Below, in pieces: positions 9,783 through 22,700 of a stretch of DNA of 64,000 nucleotides (position 1 is the stretch's first letter; each line of letters starts with the position of its first letter). Below the pieces are notes generated by a model. It had not been told where the DNA came from, made no database searches, and saw only the letters and a list, made by a program, of their open reading frames with translations. Both the position numbers and the translations under genes were made by a program. Source of the DNA: Paulinella micropora. Its lineage: Eukaryota > Cercozoa > Imbricatea > Euglyphida > Paulinellidae. The stretch lies in NCBI GenBank assembly GCA_019918135.1, contig WBZZ01003927.1, positions 140,001 to 204,000 on the forward strand. The letters are read 5' to 3'.

Positions 9783-10887
9783 GTGGTGCCCTTCCCCCCT
9801 CTACTTCCAGGTAAAGCTACAGAGAGTAGTTCTGATAGTAAGGATTTCGGTCCTAACTATGAGAACTTACCAATTCTAGAACGCCCGAGTCCTAAGACTA
9901 GGGTGGAACCAAGTAGCCAAGAAGGAGAGGGGGAGACAGCGCAGAAAACGATAGGTAAGAGTGGGAGAAAGTGCAAACTCAGGGCAATATTATCGGGGAA
10001 ACAAGTCAGAATTCCAGCGCGAATGTGGGGAGAAGGATGGGCTAGACAAACTTACGGAGATCAGTGGGACATTGCTGAACGTAAGGGTGTTACACTCCAA
10101 CCTTCCGCCCCAATCGTACGGAAATCTAAACGATTCCCCGCACATAATGTTGCTTTTGATGATGGGGTAACAGATAAGATGTGGGACAAGGAAATCATCA
10201 AGTACGCTTATGTTGGACAACCGCCTGCTGTCCAACATACCTTACCCACACCTACTATACCTGTCAAATCGGCGAACTCAAACATCACCCATGAGTTCGA
10301 GTTCGTCGAGGGGGAGAGAGATAGGGTAGAATATGAAAAAACCCAACATGGAACGAACTGGCGGTCTCACGAGCAAGCATCCATCTCATCTGAGAACATA
10401 ATTACAGGGGAAGGTAGGACGAGAAGTGGGCATATATCTACTTGTACGCGAGAAGATAGGATAGATTATTGCCTCGTCAGCGAGCAGATACCTGAGTTTC
10501 CCGTTATTCAGAAGCCTAAAGACCGGAGACAGGCACGGGAAACTGAGGTAAGACAACAAGAAGAGCTTAAGGCCTTTGAATGGAGAGAGGAAAGTGAGGC
10601 GAAGAGATCAGGGTCACCTATTATCCCCTTAAAATGGATAGACTCTGTTAAGCAGCAGGAAACCCCGGATGAATTCCATAAGGCGAGGATTACGTTACGT
10701 GGTGACCTGCTTAAGGCAGGGTCACAGTTTGATCCTAAAAAGACTTACTCACCCACAGCACACCATCGCACTATTTTACTTATTATTGCATATGCTGCTT
10801 GCTTTGGGATTGACCTTTGGCTTGTCGACTTCACTACTGCCTAACTCCATGCCCATATGCCTTATGACATCTATGTTAAGCCCCCCC
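9783..10887 (+). mobile_element. Copia element P0, left partial copy (start of reverse transcriptase region)
   Basis: Plus-strand pol fragment. It includes IPARMWGEGWARQTYGDQWD, a block also found in element Q as VPARAWGDGWAKKKYGEGWE, and the beginning of the Copia RT domain (ITLRGDLLKAGSQFD, TAHHRTILLIIAYAACFGID). From 9831 to a C run at 10881-10887 it is about 99% identical to 28802-29862. Past the C run it changes abruptly to unrelated sequence. Broken. Confidence 0.8.
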
Positions 10888-11110
10888 TATACTTGGCTGG
10901 AAAGAACAGTGAGCAGTTGCTGCTGCCCTGGGACGAGTGCGTGGAGTTCTACGAGGACCGGAAGAAGGCGTATGTGAAGGACGTCGCTTTGGCTGCAGCT
11001 AGGAGGGCTGCTTCTAAGAAGAGTGGCGGGAAAGCACCGAAGCAAGAGCCGGCAGATGAGGAGGACAAGGTAGAGGCGACGGATAGCCGTTTGTCGACGG
11101 TTAAGCAGCA
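10888..11110 (+). mobile_element. Possible 5' remnant of Copia element P1 (gag-like), plus strand
   Basis: Plus-strand coding-like stretch with LLLPWDECVEFYEDRKKAYV and an Ala/Lys-rich tail (AAARRAASKKSGGKAP). It sits between the P0 fragment and the truncated end of element M1. Assigning it to P1, whose RT lies at 14.3 kb, is an inference from strand and order only. Confidence 0.35.
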
Positions 11111-13746
11111 GTCAACATCCCCGTCGCCTCCTGCTTGTCCAGGCGGTGTCCCTGGTGGCTTTTTCTCCTCCTCATCGACTCCCCCAGTCCTGGGCACGGG
11201 ATCAACGCTAAGGTTCGCATTTCCTCCTTGTTCTAACGTGATGGTAGTCTTCATATCTTCCCATCGCCCCACCCTTCTCGCTTCGTTTGTAGGCTCGTTC
11301 ACGCTCGCGTCGTTCAACCTCAGCGCTCCCCCATCCCCAGGTACCTCAACACCACCCTCCTCACCCTGTCTCCCGGGTGCGGATGTGTTTCTTCCAGCGC
11401 GAAGAGGTGCAATTGCCGCCCTCTTCCTCTTCCAACGCTTCCAGTTGGTAGACCCACGGAAAGTAACGCTCCTTGTTACATAGCAAGGTGAGCTCCGTCT
11501 CTGTTTGCGCGTGTCCTTCGCATCTTTCAATGCTTCCCAACTGATGTCCAGGTAATCCTTGGCCGCCTCAGGTGGTCCAGCCAGCAGCAGAAGATCATTG
11601 TACCGCGGTTGCAGTGCCTTTGCATGCTCTCCCTCTTGCGGGACGACATGGCAGTATCTGAACAATCTCTTGTACGCCAAGTCTCCTTTCATCCTCGTGA
11701 CCGTCGAACCGTGAGGCCCCATTCCACGAGCTTCCGTCGAACTTCGATCCCCGGCTTGCAGCCACGTCTGTTTGCCTTCTCCTTGAGTCCAGTTACAGTA
11801 TGGCTTGTGTCTCGACCAATCCATCCTTTGACACTCCTTGTTACAGTAGGCTACCATCTTACATCTTGAGCACCACTTTTGCCCCTTGACCTGTGTACCA
11901 CTGCAGTTTTCACACTCAGGCGGCATGGGCGTCTCCTTATCGCACGGCTCGTTGTCCTCGAGTCCAATCGCCCAGTGCTCCCAATCGTCCGGAGTCACTC
12001 TTATGTTGTAAAACCACATCCAGAAGTGCAGCTCAGGTCTCTGCGCATTGTTACATACAGTCCTGAAGTCGGCTATGTTCACCTTTCCGTTCCTTGTGTC
12101 GCCAGGCACTTCTTCATCAGGTGGTCCGATATACATGAAGGGTGTCTCTTTTTGCGCCATGTAGGCGTAGCCCATCAATCGCCTTCCTTCCACAGTCGTT
12201 GGCCGAAGTCCCGATCCATCCGTAGCCGGCGCCAGGTAGACAGCTTCGTCAACAGCATCCCTCGGAACAGGTTCCATCATCTTGCACGTCCACTCACGAT
12301 GTCTTGCAGCCATACAGGACACGGCCGCGGCGGGGGGCGACTTCGCGGCACCCGGAGCTTTGCGTCCATGATCCTTCCCGCCTTTTTCTTTCGCCGTTTC
12401 CTTCTGCGGCTTGTCTCCTTTAGGAAATTTCTTGCGCTATCTGTCGTTCAGCGTTGGACAACTCTTGCCGACATGATCGTGGCCAGGTATTCTACATTTC
12501 TCCATGCATCTGAAGTACTTATGTCCTTTTGAACAATTGTAGCATTCCAGCTTCGGGCGCCCTTTACCACCCTTGCCATCCTGCTGCCCAGCCCACATCG
12601 CCGCGTCGTCCTTGCTTCCCGCTCGTTGCGCCTCGTTTGCGATGACCACCTCTGGAACGCATTTTCGAAGGCATCCCAGTCCCGCGATGGCTCGGTCACC
12701 TGAGCGTCCAAGAACGGTTTCCAAAGGTGTTTCTCCGAGCACTTTGCCAACGCAGTCTTAATGAACTGCATCTGGAGACCCGCTCCAACCGGTTCGCCAT
12801 GATCCTCCAAAAACTCACAGTGCGTAGTGAAGTCTCTGAGTTGCGCCATCATGTCGTCTTTCACGTTGAACTGCCAGTTGCTTACTAAATTATTCCCTTT
12901 CTATGCGCAATGATTCTGATGTATCTCCGTGCCCTGGTATCTCTGCCTTAGCACGTTGATTATTTCCTCCGGTCGCAGAGTCGGCTCCCGCACTAGGTAA
13001 CGGACAATCCTTTCAGCCGGCGACCCATATTCAAGGGCCTTGTATAGCCACATGAAAATCTGCGCCCTTAAGCTTCTCGCAAGTATCTTGCGGCGTTGGA
13101 CCATGGTCAGGTTTACAACCGGTGCCGGCGCCGGTCCCACAGCTCTCCCCCGTCTCCCAGCCCTCGGGTCTGCTTTCTCTTCCACCTCTGGGTCACCGTA
13201 GGCTGCATCCGCAGGCACTTCTGGGGCCGCGGCCTTCAATTCCGCCTCCACTTCCGATCGCCAGAGTAGGACGTCCTGTAGGGGCGCCACATATTCCCAG
13301 CATTCCACCAAACTCAGGTCCACCCGCACCTGCGCGTACCAGTCATCCCAGCTCCGTCCCTTGATACCATCGATGAACGCCGGCGCTTTTCCTTGTAGAA
13401 CCACAGTCGCCGCGTCCTTTTCTTTGGTCGCAGAAGCACTCATAACCCACTATAGTATTATATCCGGTTGCTAAGTTGACAGAGGCCGGTTAGAGCCGGA
13501 AGACTTCAGTAGATCGCAGTTGATCAGATTGTGAGGTTTTATTGAGTAACAACTTTTACCGCCAAACAGAGCACTGGTTTAGTAAAGCGCATGGCTGGCT
13601 GACTTAAGTAATTTTACTGTTACACCCAATCATTAATTCTTACTGTCCAGACCAGACTAACTTGGTAATATATGTCAGTCCTAACGAAAGTAATTACAAG
13701 TGTAATTGCCGTCAGAAATCATTCTAACAGCTATCTTGTTGTAAAG
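11110..13746 (-). mobile_element. Copia element M1, gag portion plus one LTR (MYND family)
   Basis: Minus-strand remnant of the same family as M2 and M3. From the right: LTR 13448-13746; gag start (ATGAGTGCTTCTGCG, protein MSASATKEKDAATVVLQGKA) immediately next to it; zinc-knuckle region near 12.5 kb (CYNC, HKYFRC, GHDHVGKSCP); a MYND finger near 11.85 kb (CENC, CSRC, AYC, EC, HKPYC); then a linker with RRVGRWEDMKTTITLE near 11.25 kb. Protease, integrase, RT and the second LTR are absent. Broken, with a few lesions in what remains. Confidence 0.8.
13448..13746 (-). repeat. LTR of M1 (5' LTR in element sense)
   Basis: Bounded on the left by the CATAACC primer-site complement at 13441-13447. 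It resembles the M2 LTRs in its internal blocks (GTTGACAGAGGCCGG, CGCAGTTGA, ATTCTAAC near the end) and ends TTGTAAAG, like M2. No second copy remains, so no target-site duplication can be read. Confidence 0.7.
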
Positions 13747-14289
13747 TCGTTGTCTCTTCGCAGTAGTAGACGTCATGTCTCGTTAAAAAAAAATACGTTG
13801 AGTTTCCCAAAAAAAATCGAAGAACTTCACAAGTAACCAAACCGCCGTGCGCAAGGCATCATAACCAGATAAGGGTCATATCTATTAGATTGCCCTTGTT
13901 ATTATTTGCCGGTTTATCACCGCAGAGTTTACGGTCGGTTGGTTTATCCGAACATTACTTAAGATAGACTCAAGGAACTAGTGAGGTTCCATGAACAGTC
14001 TTTAATGACGATTGATATCTGATGTCGGAGTAAAGTAGGAAACTGAACTAGATTGGTCAGGTTTACTAGAATATATGTAAAGTAGTCCAGTGAAAGTAGG
14101 ACACTGTAAAGTAGGACACTGTAGGAAAATATCAAGAATAATCTAGAGTTACCGGAATATAATGGAACTGGTCAGGCAATGTACTAAAGCAATATGGCAT
14201 TGGTAAATATATCCGTATGAGGTAAATGGCAATACATGAGGATATTAGAGTTCCACTAGTATGACATGTAGGCACAACTTACAACATAT
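13747..14289. other. AT-rich spacer between M1 and the P1 reverse transcriptase
   Basis: No gene is recognised. It includes a short tandem repeat of GTAAAGTAGGACACTG near 14076-14124. Presumably decayed P1 sequence. Confidence 0.4.
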
Positions 14290-15203
14290 GAATAGATGTA
14301 TTCTATGGTGTAACAATGTCTACGAGGCATGGGCTGGAGTCAACGGGTTGAGGGATTCGGCTAACTTGTACTGGTACGATTGTGTCGATCCCTTTTATGC
14401 GTCGATCGGGATGAAGGCTAACCCTTATGATCCTTGCGTGTTCGCGATGATTGATGACAAGACCAAGTTGACGGCTATGGTGACGACGCATGTGGATGAT
14501 TATGTTTTGGCCCCGCCGTCGAATGAGTTTTCGGATTGGTTCTGGGGGCGGCTGAAGGCGCGTCAGGGCACCATCACTGTCAACAAAACTATTTGTCAGA
14601 TACTGGGGCGTGAGGTGACGCAATTGGAGGATGATGAGGGGCGTTTTCATACGTTGGACACCTGCAGGGAGTACATTCGCAATTTGGGAAAGATTTATCC
14701 GCGCGCAGATGGTAAGGAATGGACTCCGGTTGGTACGCCGTGGCTTGCTACTCGAGGGCAGTCAAAGCAGTCGGAGCTGAGCAAGTATGAGCCGCCGAAA
14801 GTCTGTGAGGACTTGGGTTGGGTGAGGGCGGTCTTGTGGGAGATTGTTGGGCCCTTGTCTCGCCTGGCAGAGTTTCAATCCAAGCGCGATCTGTTCGACT
14901 ACTGTGCGGCGGAGTGGCTTCTGCGTTAAATCCTCGGTCAGGAGGAGCAAGGGCTGCACTATGTTTCGGATGGGAATAAGAGCGTCATCGCGTTTGGGGA
15001 TGCTTCGTACGCCTCGGAGTGGGATTATCGGTCGAGGTCGGGGGGCCTGGCCACGCTGGCGGGTGGTGTCATTGCATCGTATTCTGAGAGGCAGCGTGTT
15101 CCTTCAACCTCGACCAAATTGAAGCCGAGTCAAGGTGTTTGTCAACTATCATTAATGTGAGTAAGTCTATTAACAATTTCCTCAAGGAGGTGCCTGTGCA
15201 TGA
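14290..15203 (+). mobile_element. Copia element P1, reverse transcriptase to RNase H, left of the M2 insertion
   Basis: Plus-strand RT second half and RNase H start. It has the segment GVNGLRDSANLYWYDCVD, the catalytic-type block THVDDYVLAPP, the PLSRLAEFQSKRDLFDY block and GDASYASEWDYRSRSGGLAT of RNase H. It is interrupted at 15199-15203 (CATGA), where M2 starts. Related to the M family in RT sequence. Broken. Confidence 0.8.
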
Positions 15204-15490
15204 CAATGTAGTTAATAAAGCCGGTAGCTAGTTGACAGAGGCCGGGTTGAAGACCGGGACACTTTGTTAGTTCGCAGTTGAACAGATTGTGAGATATTTA
15301 CTGAGTAAAGTGTTTGCCGCCTAAATTAAGAGCGGCAAAACCAGAACAGGTGACTGGCTGACATTTCATTAATTAGCTCAATCATAATTAATATGTTTAT
15401 CAGTCCTATCAACATATAATAAGAACGTAACTGTCTGTTTTCCGAGTAACTGTCAGAAATTATTCTAACCGTTATTATTCTATTGTAAAG
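15204..15490 (-). repeat. LTR of M2, left copy (3' LTR in element sense)
   Basis: 287 bp, starting CAATGTAG and ending TTGTAAAG on the plus strand. It is followed inward by CTCCCCCT, the complement of the polypurine tract. The target duplication CATGA lies just outside at 15199-15203. Confidence 0.9.
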
Positions 15491-18400
15491 CTCCCCCTAA
15501 TGTCAGAGGTAGTCACTGATATAGTCATAACGCAGTAAATGTCTTAACTAGAGTCTGTACTTATCATCAAAGTCATAGGACACCTATAATGAGCTACAAC
15601 CAACAAGACCTGTTCAATTGCCTACTTCGGCTGATGTCCAGACAACCGATCTGCCCCCTTCTTGAATAAGGACGGGCTTGCATTTTCTTTGACAAAACAT
15701 CTGCACGATTGTCCGCCGACGGGACCCAGCGCATCACTACCTCCCCCTTCCTCATAGCTTCCGTAAGGTGGTACTGCCTCAACGCGATATGACGCAGCTT
15801 CTTGCCAAACACCGAGTTTGGTGCGCTACAAACCGTGGCCTGGTTATCGACATTGGGAATGGGCGTTGCCATCAACTCCGCTTTCAAAGGGTTAATATCC
15901 GACCAAGGCAAAGCCTTAATCACATTACGTACCGTCTCCAGGTCGTGCAATACCTCCGAGGCTGCATAAGTCTCACTTTCCTATGTTCCGGTGGCCAAAT
16001 GCTTCTGGTTTGAAGCCCTCACCATCACCGGCCCACCAGCGAGAAACACCAGTCCCCCCGTTCGTGAATACATGCGGCTCCCGTTCCCAAAAGACGAATC
16101 CGAATCCGCCTCCGGCGTCCGGTTGCCCATCGAAGAAAACACCATACCCCTGTTCTTAACAAACAGGAAGTACCGCAAAAGCTGCTCCGCCGCTCGATAG
16201 TCGAACTTCTCCTTGTCGGATTGGTACTCAGCCAGGTAACTCAGCGGAAGCACAGACTCCGAGCAGCTAGCTTTCGAGTAGATGTAGCTTCCGACAATCT
16301 CCTGCGGAGAGTACTCCACCAAAGCCGGCACCATCTTCGACCCCTCTGGTAACCAGGGCGTTTTCGCTGGCATCCACGGTCTCCCATCGCTCCGCTTAAA
16401 CCTCGCCATCAACGTTTCCGTGTACCTACGCTGAAAGATGGTTATGGTGTACACACCACCCTTTCTGTTGACCTCGAGCTCAAGAGAGAGAAACTCCTTA
16501 GCCGGCCCCAAGTTCTTAACGTTCCCCCACTCCTCATTGAGCTTCTTCACATACAACTCCCGACTGGCCTTCGACGCTGCAGCATGTATGTTATCATCTA
16601 CATGATAAGTTAACACCTCAGTCTTGTTGGTCTCTGGATCAATCCTCCCAAACATGACCGGCTCCAAAATGCTCTGCTCGAAGCCCATTTTCTTCTGAGC
16701 TGGAACAACCCTGTCGTTCCAATAGATATGACCAGAGGGCTTCAAACCATTAACACCCCCCCCCCCCCAAGAGCCTCCCACACCACATTAGGTGGTGCGT
16801 ACCCAGCCGGAGGTTGCAGCCACACCGGCACACGCAGCTTCACCTGTGGAAACGCACTCTCCTCATCCATGCCAAATATGTCCAGGTCTTGCAAGACAGC
16901 CAGGGCACACGTAGACCAGACAAGCTCAACTCTGCACGTCGGTGGATCTACTCTATCGTACTGCCAAGCCGGCTGACGGAACCCAATCCCTGCAATCCTC
17001 GATTTCGTGTCGACAACCGGTCCGTCTACCGTCTCCCTCTTTTCAAAGTCTACGAACCTTGTCGGAACCAAAGGCTGACCCGGAGGCTTCTCGGAGACAT
17101 GACGTTCCACGATAGCACCCAGCTTCAGGTGCTTGTCTATGTCTTTGAACCTCGACTCGTTGAACTTCCCCGGGGCAGTAGCCACACGATGAGGAACCGG
17201 CACAGTGACAAGGTACGCTCCAGAGCGAAAGTTGATCGGTTTAGTTGCCCGTCTGCTCCTCACACCATCGACTATGTTCGACACATCGATGGTGTTGCCC
17301 GTCCAAGCAACTGGAACCCCCCTCGCATCTCTCTTCTGCTCGCCACGTCCCCGACCCTGCAGACCCGTCGGGCGAGACAAAGGTGCACTAGCAGCTGCCC
17401 CCCTTACATTCCCAGTAGGAGCACCAACTCCTACCCTCGCCACACGACCACCACTCGACTCTTCATCCCCAACGACCACCAGCCTTATGACACCACTTTC
17501 GTCAGTTGGTAGACAATCACGTGCAGAAACCTTTTCCGGATCGTCCGCCATGTCTTCCACTACGTCGTCCACTTCCCAGGCGTCATTTTTACCTTCACCA
17601 GTGACCACGTCAAGTAATTTCTCAAGCACTCATTGCTCACTTGGCGTGAAAAATGCACCGGGTTTTTTTGCCATTTTCGCCCTCTTTTTCCCGAATGGCG
17701 GTGGCTGTTTGGAAGTGGTGTTGCAACGACGAAGCCATCTTTCCTCGTGGGTAGAGAGTAGGCCAACCATGCACAGTAGGATCTCTGACGACCATGTCTG
17801 CCGTCGTAACCACCTTGCTTTCGTAGTAGCTCCACACCTTGTAGGCTGACTCTTCCGTGCTCACCCCCATGAAGACTCCTGGCACTCCCTTCTCTTGCCC
17901 TTTCTTGCCCCCCTTGTAGTACACGCAGAGGCACCCAAACGGTTTCAGGGAGAATGGTGGCGCTGGCCTCTTGTAGAACATTTCGTGCCTCGTTGTCTTT
18001 GCTCCTGCTCTTGCTTGCATATTTATGAGAAAGATAGCATAGTCGACAGCCAGAGGCAAGAAGTAGACATGCACACTCGCACTGAGCAACGTAGCTGCCA
18101 GTGAGAAAACACTGTGAATACCCGCCTCTGCATACGCATCTTTGTTGGGGTCCGCACGGACGGGTAACCGACGCTCAATCCCCTGGCGCTTCAGGAAATT
18201 TTTCACCGCCTTCGAAATCCATTCCTTGTCTGTCCGGAACTGTTTCATGTTATTCCCCGTTTGAGTCTTTGACCACACCCTCACGTCTGCCAGCTGTCTG
18301 ACAGCAATGTCAGACTCCCTCGTCGGGTTCCAATACCCCTTCAGGTAGCCAGATACGTTTTCAACAAATAGCAGACAGTACGGTGTGTTTCCATGCAGCG

Positions 18401-19486
18401 GAAACGGTATGCGACCAGTGCCGTCTGCACTTCAATCCTCCATAGTCTTCGCACACAGCGTTAGCGATGCCCCCTCGAACGAAGAATGCTTAGTAATTGT
18501 AGTAGCAGGCTAAGCAATCACATCGTAGAGTAGACGCCTTTCCCTTTGGAGTCAGCCCGTTCTGCTGCAAAAATTGACGAGCCATCGTCTCTCCGAAGTG
18601 GAACACCCCATTCAACTCCCTCATGTCAACCATAGTCGTTGGCCTCATGCTCGTAGACCAGAATGCGGTGTTGGATTGAGGGAAAGGCGAGCATTCTTTC
18701 TTCTCCTTCCTCCACCCAGGTGGGTTCGCCGTGTTAAAACGGTACTGACAAGTATCATCATCGAAGCTCCCCGTCAAAATCTTTTCGCATGGCTCCACCA
18801 CAATCCTCTTCCTTGTTGCGAAGAATTTGTCATCTTGCATGACGATCGCGTAGCCCATTCGCTGTAAACGACCGGATGAGAATAACGTACGGTCCACGGT
18901 CGGCAGGACATAGGTCTCCCCCATTTCCACCTCCCGGTGTTCCCCTTCATCACCCACCCCCGTAAACGATGTGCTTCCCACCGCCACAGTCTTGATGAGT
19001 CCGGAGATCCCCCTTACCGCCATCCCTTCCTCGTCCTCAACCTTGCTTAGCGCGTCTTCCACTGGAACCATGTGCTGTGATGACCCACAGTCCAAGTAGA
19101 CTTCATACAGGTCCTGCTCACCAACGACATCCTCTACAAATGCCATATGAGCTGTAGGCCCCATGTCTTCCTCATTAGCCGTAGATGAGTCTCCCCCATT
19201 GCCAGGTAGCCCCTCTCCGCCATCCACTTGCATCGTCTGCGACACATCAACACCTTCTGCATCAGTCTGACCAGGCTGCGTGTTAGGTGGCTTCTTCTCT
19301 TCCACCACCTCATCCTCTCTGCCATCTTCCCGGGGCACAGGGTCCTCCCCCAGCGATCGTTCTAAGGTGATTATTGTATTCATGTCGTCCCACGGACCAA
19401 CACGCCTGCCCCCCACTGTAGATGTATCACTGCCGCTCACACCCACACCTTGGCCTGCAGTCGACGTACTTCTCGCTTGCCGGTAC

Positions 19487-19787
19487 CTTTATATTAGCTT
19501 GAATAGTAGTACGGTGTTCTGAACCGGAGCACTTAATGACTTGCTGAATTTGGCAAATCTGAGTTGTTTTACTTAGACACAGATTGAGGTACATAAAAAG
19601 GCGCGACACTAAGACGCGTGTCCTGTCCTGACTAATGCACTTGAACTAATCAGCCCAATCGTAATTCTTCAAGTCCATTTTCTACTGTCAGTCCTATCAA
19701 TAAATATATCAGTCCTCAATTGTGAAATTACACGGCCTAATGAATTATAATTACCAATTCTAATCTAACAAAGAACTTGGTATAAAG
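19487..19787 (-). repeat. LTR of M3, left copy (3' LTR in element sense)
   Basis: 301 bp from CTTTATATTAGC to TTGGTATAAAG. The ends CTTTATA and TATAAAG form a 7-bp inverted repeat. The complement of the polypurine tract (CTCCCCCT) follows inward. Confidence 0.93.
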
Positions 19788-22700
19788 CTCCCCCTAATTC
19801 AATAGGTCGTCAGAATACAATCTAAGTGTAATACTAACTAACCATTCACAGTCCTACCATGAAGACAGAGTCAAATCGAGTGTCCCGTTAAGCGATCCGC
19901 TCCACGCTTGAATGCCGACGGACTAGTGATCTTCTTCGATAATATGTCCGCTCTGTTCTCCTCAGACGGCACCCACTTGACCATCACCTCCCCCTTCCGT
20001 ATCGCCTCTGTGAGATGATAATGTCTGAGCGCAATGTGCCTGAGCCTCTTGGCAAACACCAAGTTTGGTGCCGTGCTAACTGTTGCCTGATTATCAACTC
20101 TGAGTATCGGCACCTCATCAAGCTCCTTCTTGAGTGGGTTGGCATCAGACCACGGTAGAGACCGCAACACATTCCTCACCGCTTCCAAATCGTGCAAGAC
20201 TTCAGACGCCGCATACGTCTCGCTCTCCTGCGTTCCCGTTGCAAGATGCTTCTGGGTTGTCGACCTGATCGACACCGGAGCCCCAGCCAGAAAGACTACT
20301 CCACCCGTTGTTCTTGGAGTACATTTTCTCACCATTACCAAGTGACGAGTCTGAATCCGCCTCCAGCACTCTGTTCCCGTCAGACGCAAACCTGACACCT
20401 CTATCCCGCACATGCACGAAGTAACGCAGCAGTTGTTCTGCCCCGCAGTAATCGAACTTCTCCCTGCTGGCTTGATGTTCAGCAATGGATGCAATCGCCG
20501 CAACCGCCTCCGGGACGCTAGCCTTAAGGTAGATATAACTCCCCACAATTTCTTGTGGATCATACTCAAGCATAGCCGGTACCATCTTTGACCCTTCAGG
20601 CAGCCACGGGGTCTTAGCTGGCATCCACTGGCGGCCATCACTCCTCTTGAACCGCTTCAGCAACGTGTCAATATACCTTTTGGTACAGAGTGATTGAGTA
20701 CACTCCCCCAACCCTCTTGAGCTCGAACTCTATCGAAAGAAATTCCTTAACTAGCCCAAGGTCTTTGACGTTCCCCCATTCTCTGTTGAGCTCCTTGACA
20801 TATCTCTCCCTACTGCCCTTTGAAGCCGCAACATGAATACTATCATCAACATGATAAGTGAGCACCTCCGTCTTGTTGGTCTCTTCATCTACCCTTGCAA
20901 ACACCACCGGATCAACTATGCTTTGTTTGAACCCCAACTTCTTCTGCGTTGGAACTACCCTGTCGTTCCAATACACGTGACCAGATGGCCTGAGACCGTT
21001 CACACCTCCCACTGCCTCCCACACCGTGTTCGGAGGCACGTACCCTGCTGGAGGCTTTAGCCATACCGGAATACGAAGTTTCACGTTCGGGAAAGCACTC
21101 TCCTCATCGACACTGAAGATCTCCATCCCTTGCAGGACTGCCAGAGCACACGTTAGCCATACCATTTCCACTCTGCAAGTCGGTAGATCGACCTTATCAT
21201 ACTGCCAGGGCGGTTGCAAGAACCCTATACCTGCTATTCTTGACTTTGCCTCCACCATCGGACCATCTGCCGTCTCCCTCTTCTCAAAATCGACAAACCT
21301 TGTCGGAACAAGAGGCTCCCCTGGAGGCTTTTCCGAGACGTGACGTTCGACTATTGCACCAAGCTTGAGGTGTTTGTCTATGTCTGCGAATCTAGACTCA
21401 TTGAACCGGCCAGACGCAGTCGCCTCGCGATACGGAACTGGTATGGTCACAAGAAAAGCCCCTGAACGAAAATTACTCGGCCTGGTTCTTTCCCTGTTAC
21501 GAGGCTGAGAAACAATGTTGGTGGCTGCAATGGCTGCCCCATCCCACGTAACTGGCACCCCATTCCTATTCCGCTTGCCTTCCAACCGAGCCAAAGAGGG
21601 AGCAGCATTCCTCTTGTTCTCAGCCCTATTTCCACCCCCCAGACCAACCGCCTCATGACCCCCTTTGAGCAACTCGTCCTCCCCCTGAACCAGCCTGACG
21701 ACACCAGCCTCTCCACCATCGACTCCCTGGTGCTCGTCTTCATCCACCAACGCACTGGTTTCCGTGTCCTTCACTTGCCGTTGACGCTCGCCGACTTCGT
21801 CTGCCAAATTCTGAATCACCAGCCACTCGTCGTCGGTGAAAAATGTTCCGGGATTGGCGTCACTTTTGCCACTTTTTTCCCGTGCGACGTTAGAGCTGTG
21901 AAACACATGTTGGGGTGACGTTGCTGTTCTGCTCCCTGGGTAGAGTGTTGGCCACCCATGCGTAGTGTAGTCTCTCACCATGATGTCAGCTGACACCTTG
22001 ATCTTCCTGTCGTAGTAACTCCAGACGATGTACGCAGACTGTTCCACATTAACACCCATGAACACTGCTGGCTCCCCCTTTTCCTGCCCTTTCTTCCCTT
22101 CTTTGTAGATAACACAGAGGCAGCAAAACGGATGTAACATGGAGTAGTGAGGGGGGGGGGTCGTCCATAGAACGCCTCATGTCTTGACGTCTTTGTTCCA
22201 GCCCTCCCTTGTAGGTTCAGTAGGAAAACAGCGTAGTTAACAGCTAGCGGTAAAGTACACCGGCACTGATCTCGCAACCAAAAGTGTAGTTGCCAAATTG
22301 AAAACGATCTTAATCCCTGCTTGAGCGTAGGCGTCTTTGTTTGGGTCATCTCGCACAGGCAGATGACGCTCCACCCCTGTTCGTTGCAGATGATCTAGGA
22401 TGCCTTTAGCAATCCACTCCTTATCTGTGCGAACTTTTTCATTTTATTTCCAGTCTGCGTCTCAGACCATGCCTGTAGATGCTTGACTTGCTCCAGTGTA
22501 GCATTCTGATCTCTCGTTTTGCACCGGTAGTTGCGTAGTAGTCCAGTAACATTATCCACAAAGACGTTGCCGTAAGGAGTGTCTCCATACATGAGGAACA
22601 TGATCCTTCCTGTTCCATCCCCACTCCAATCCTCCCCTGCCTTCTCGCAGACAGTGAGTGACGCCCCCACGTAGTTAGAATGCTTTCGCATCTTTGTCGT

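Noticed and set aside
10949-11100. Minus-strand end of the M1 gag frame as real coding
   Set aside because: The Ser/Ala/Leu-rich end is the antisense of a plus-strand coding-like stretch and has no match in M2 or M3.
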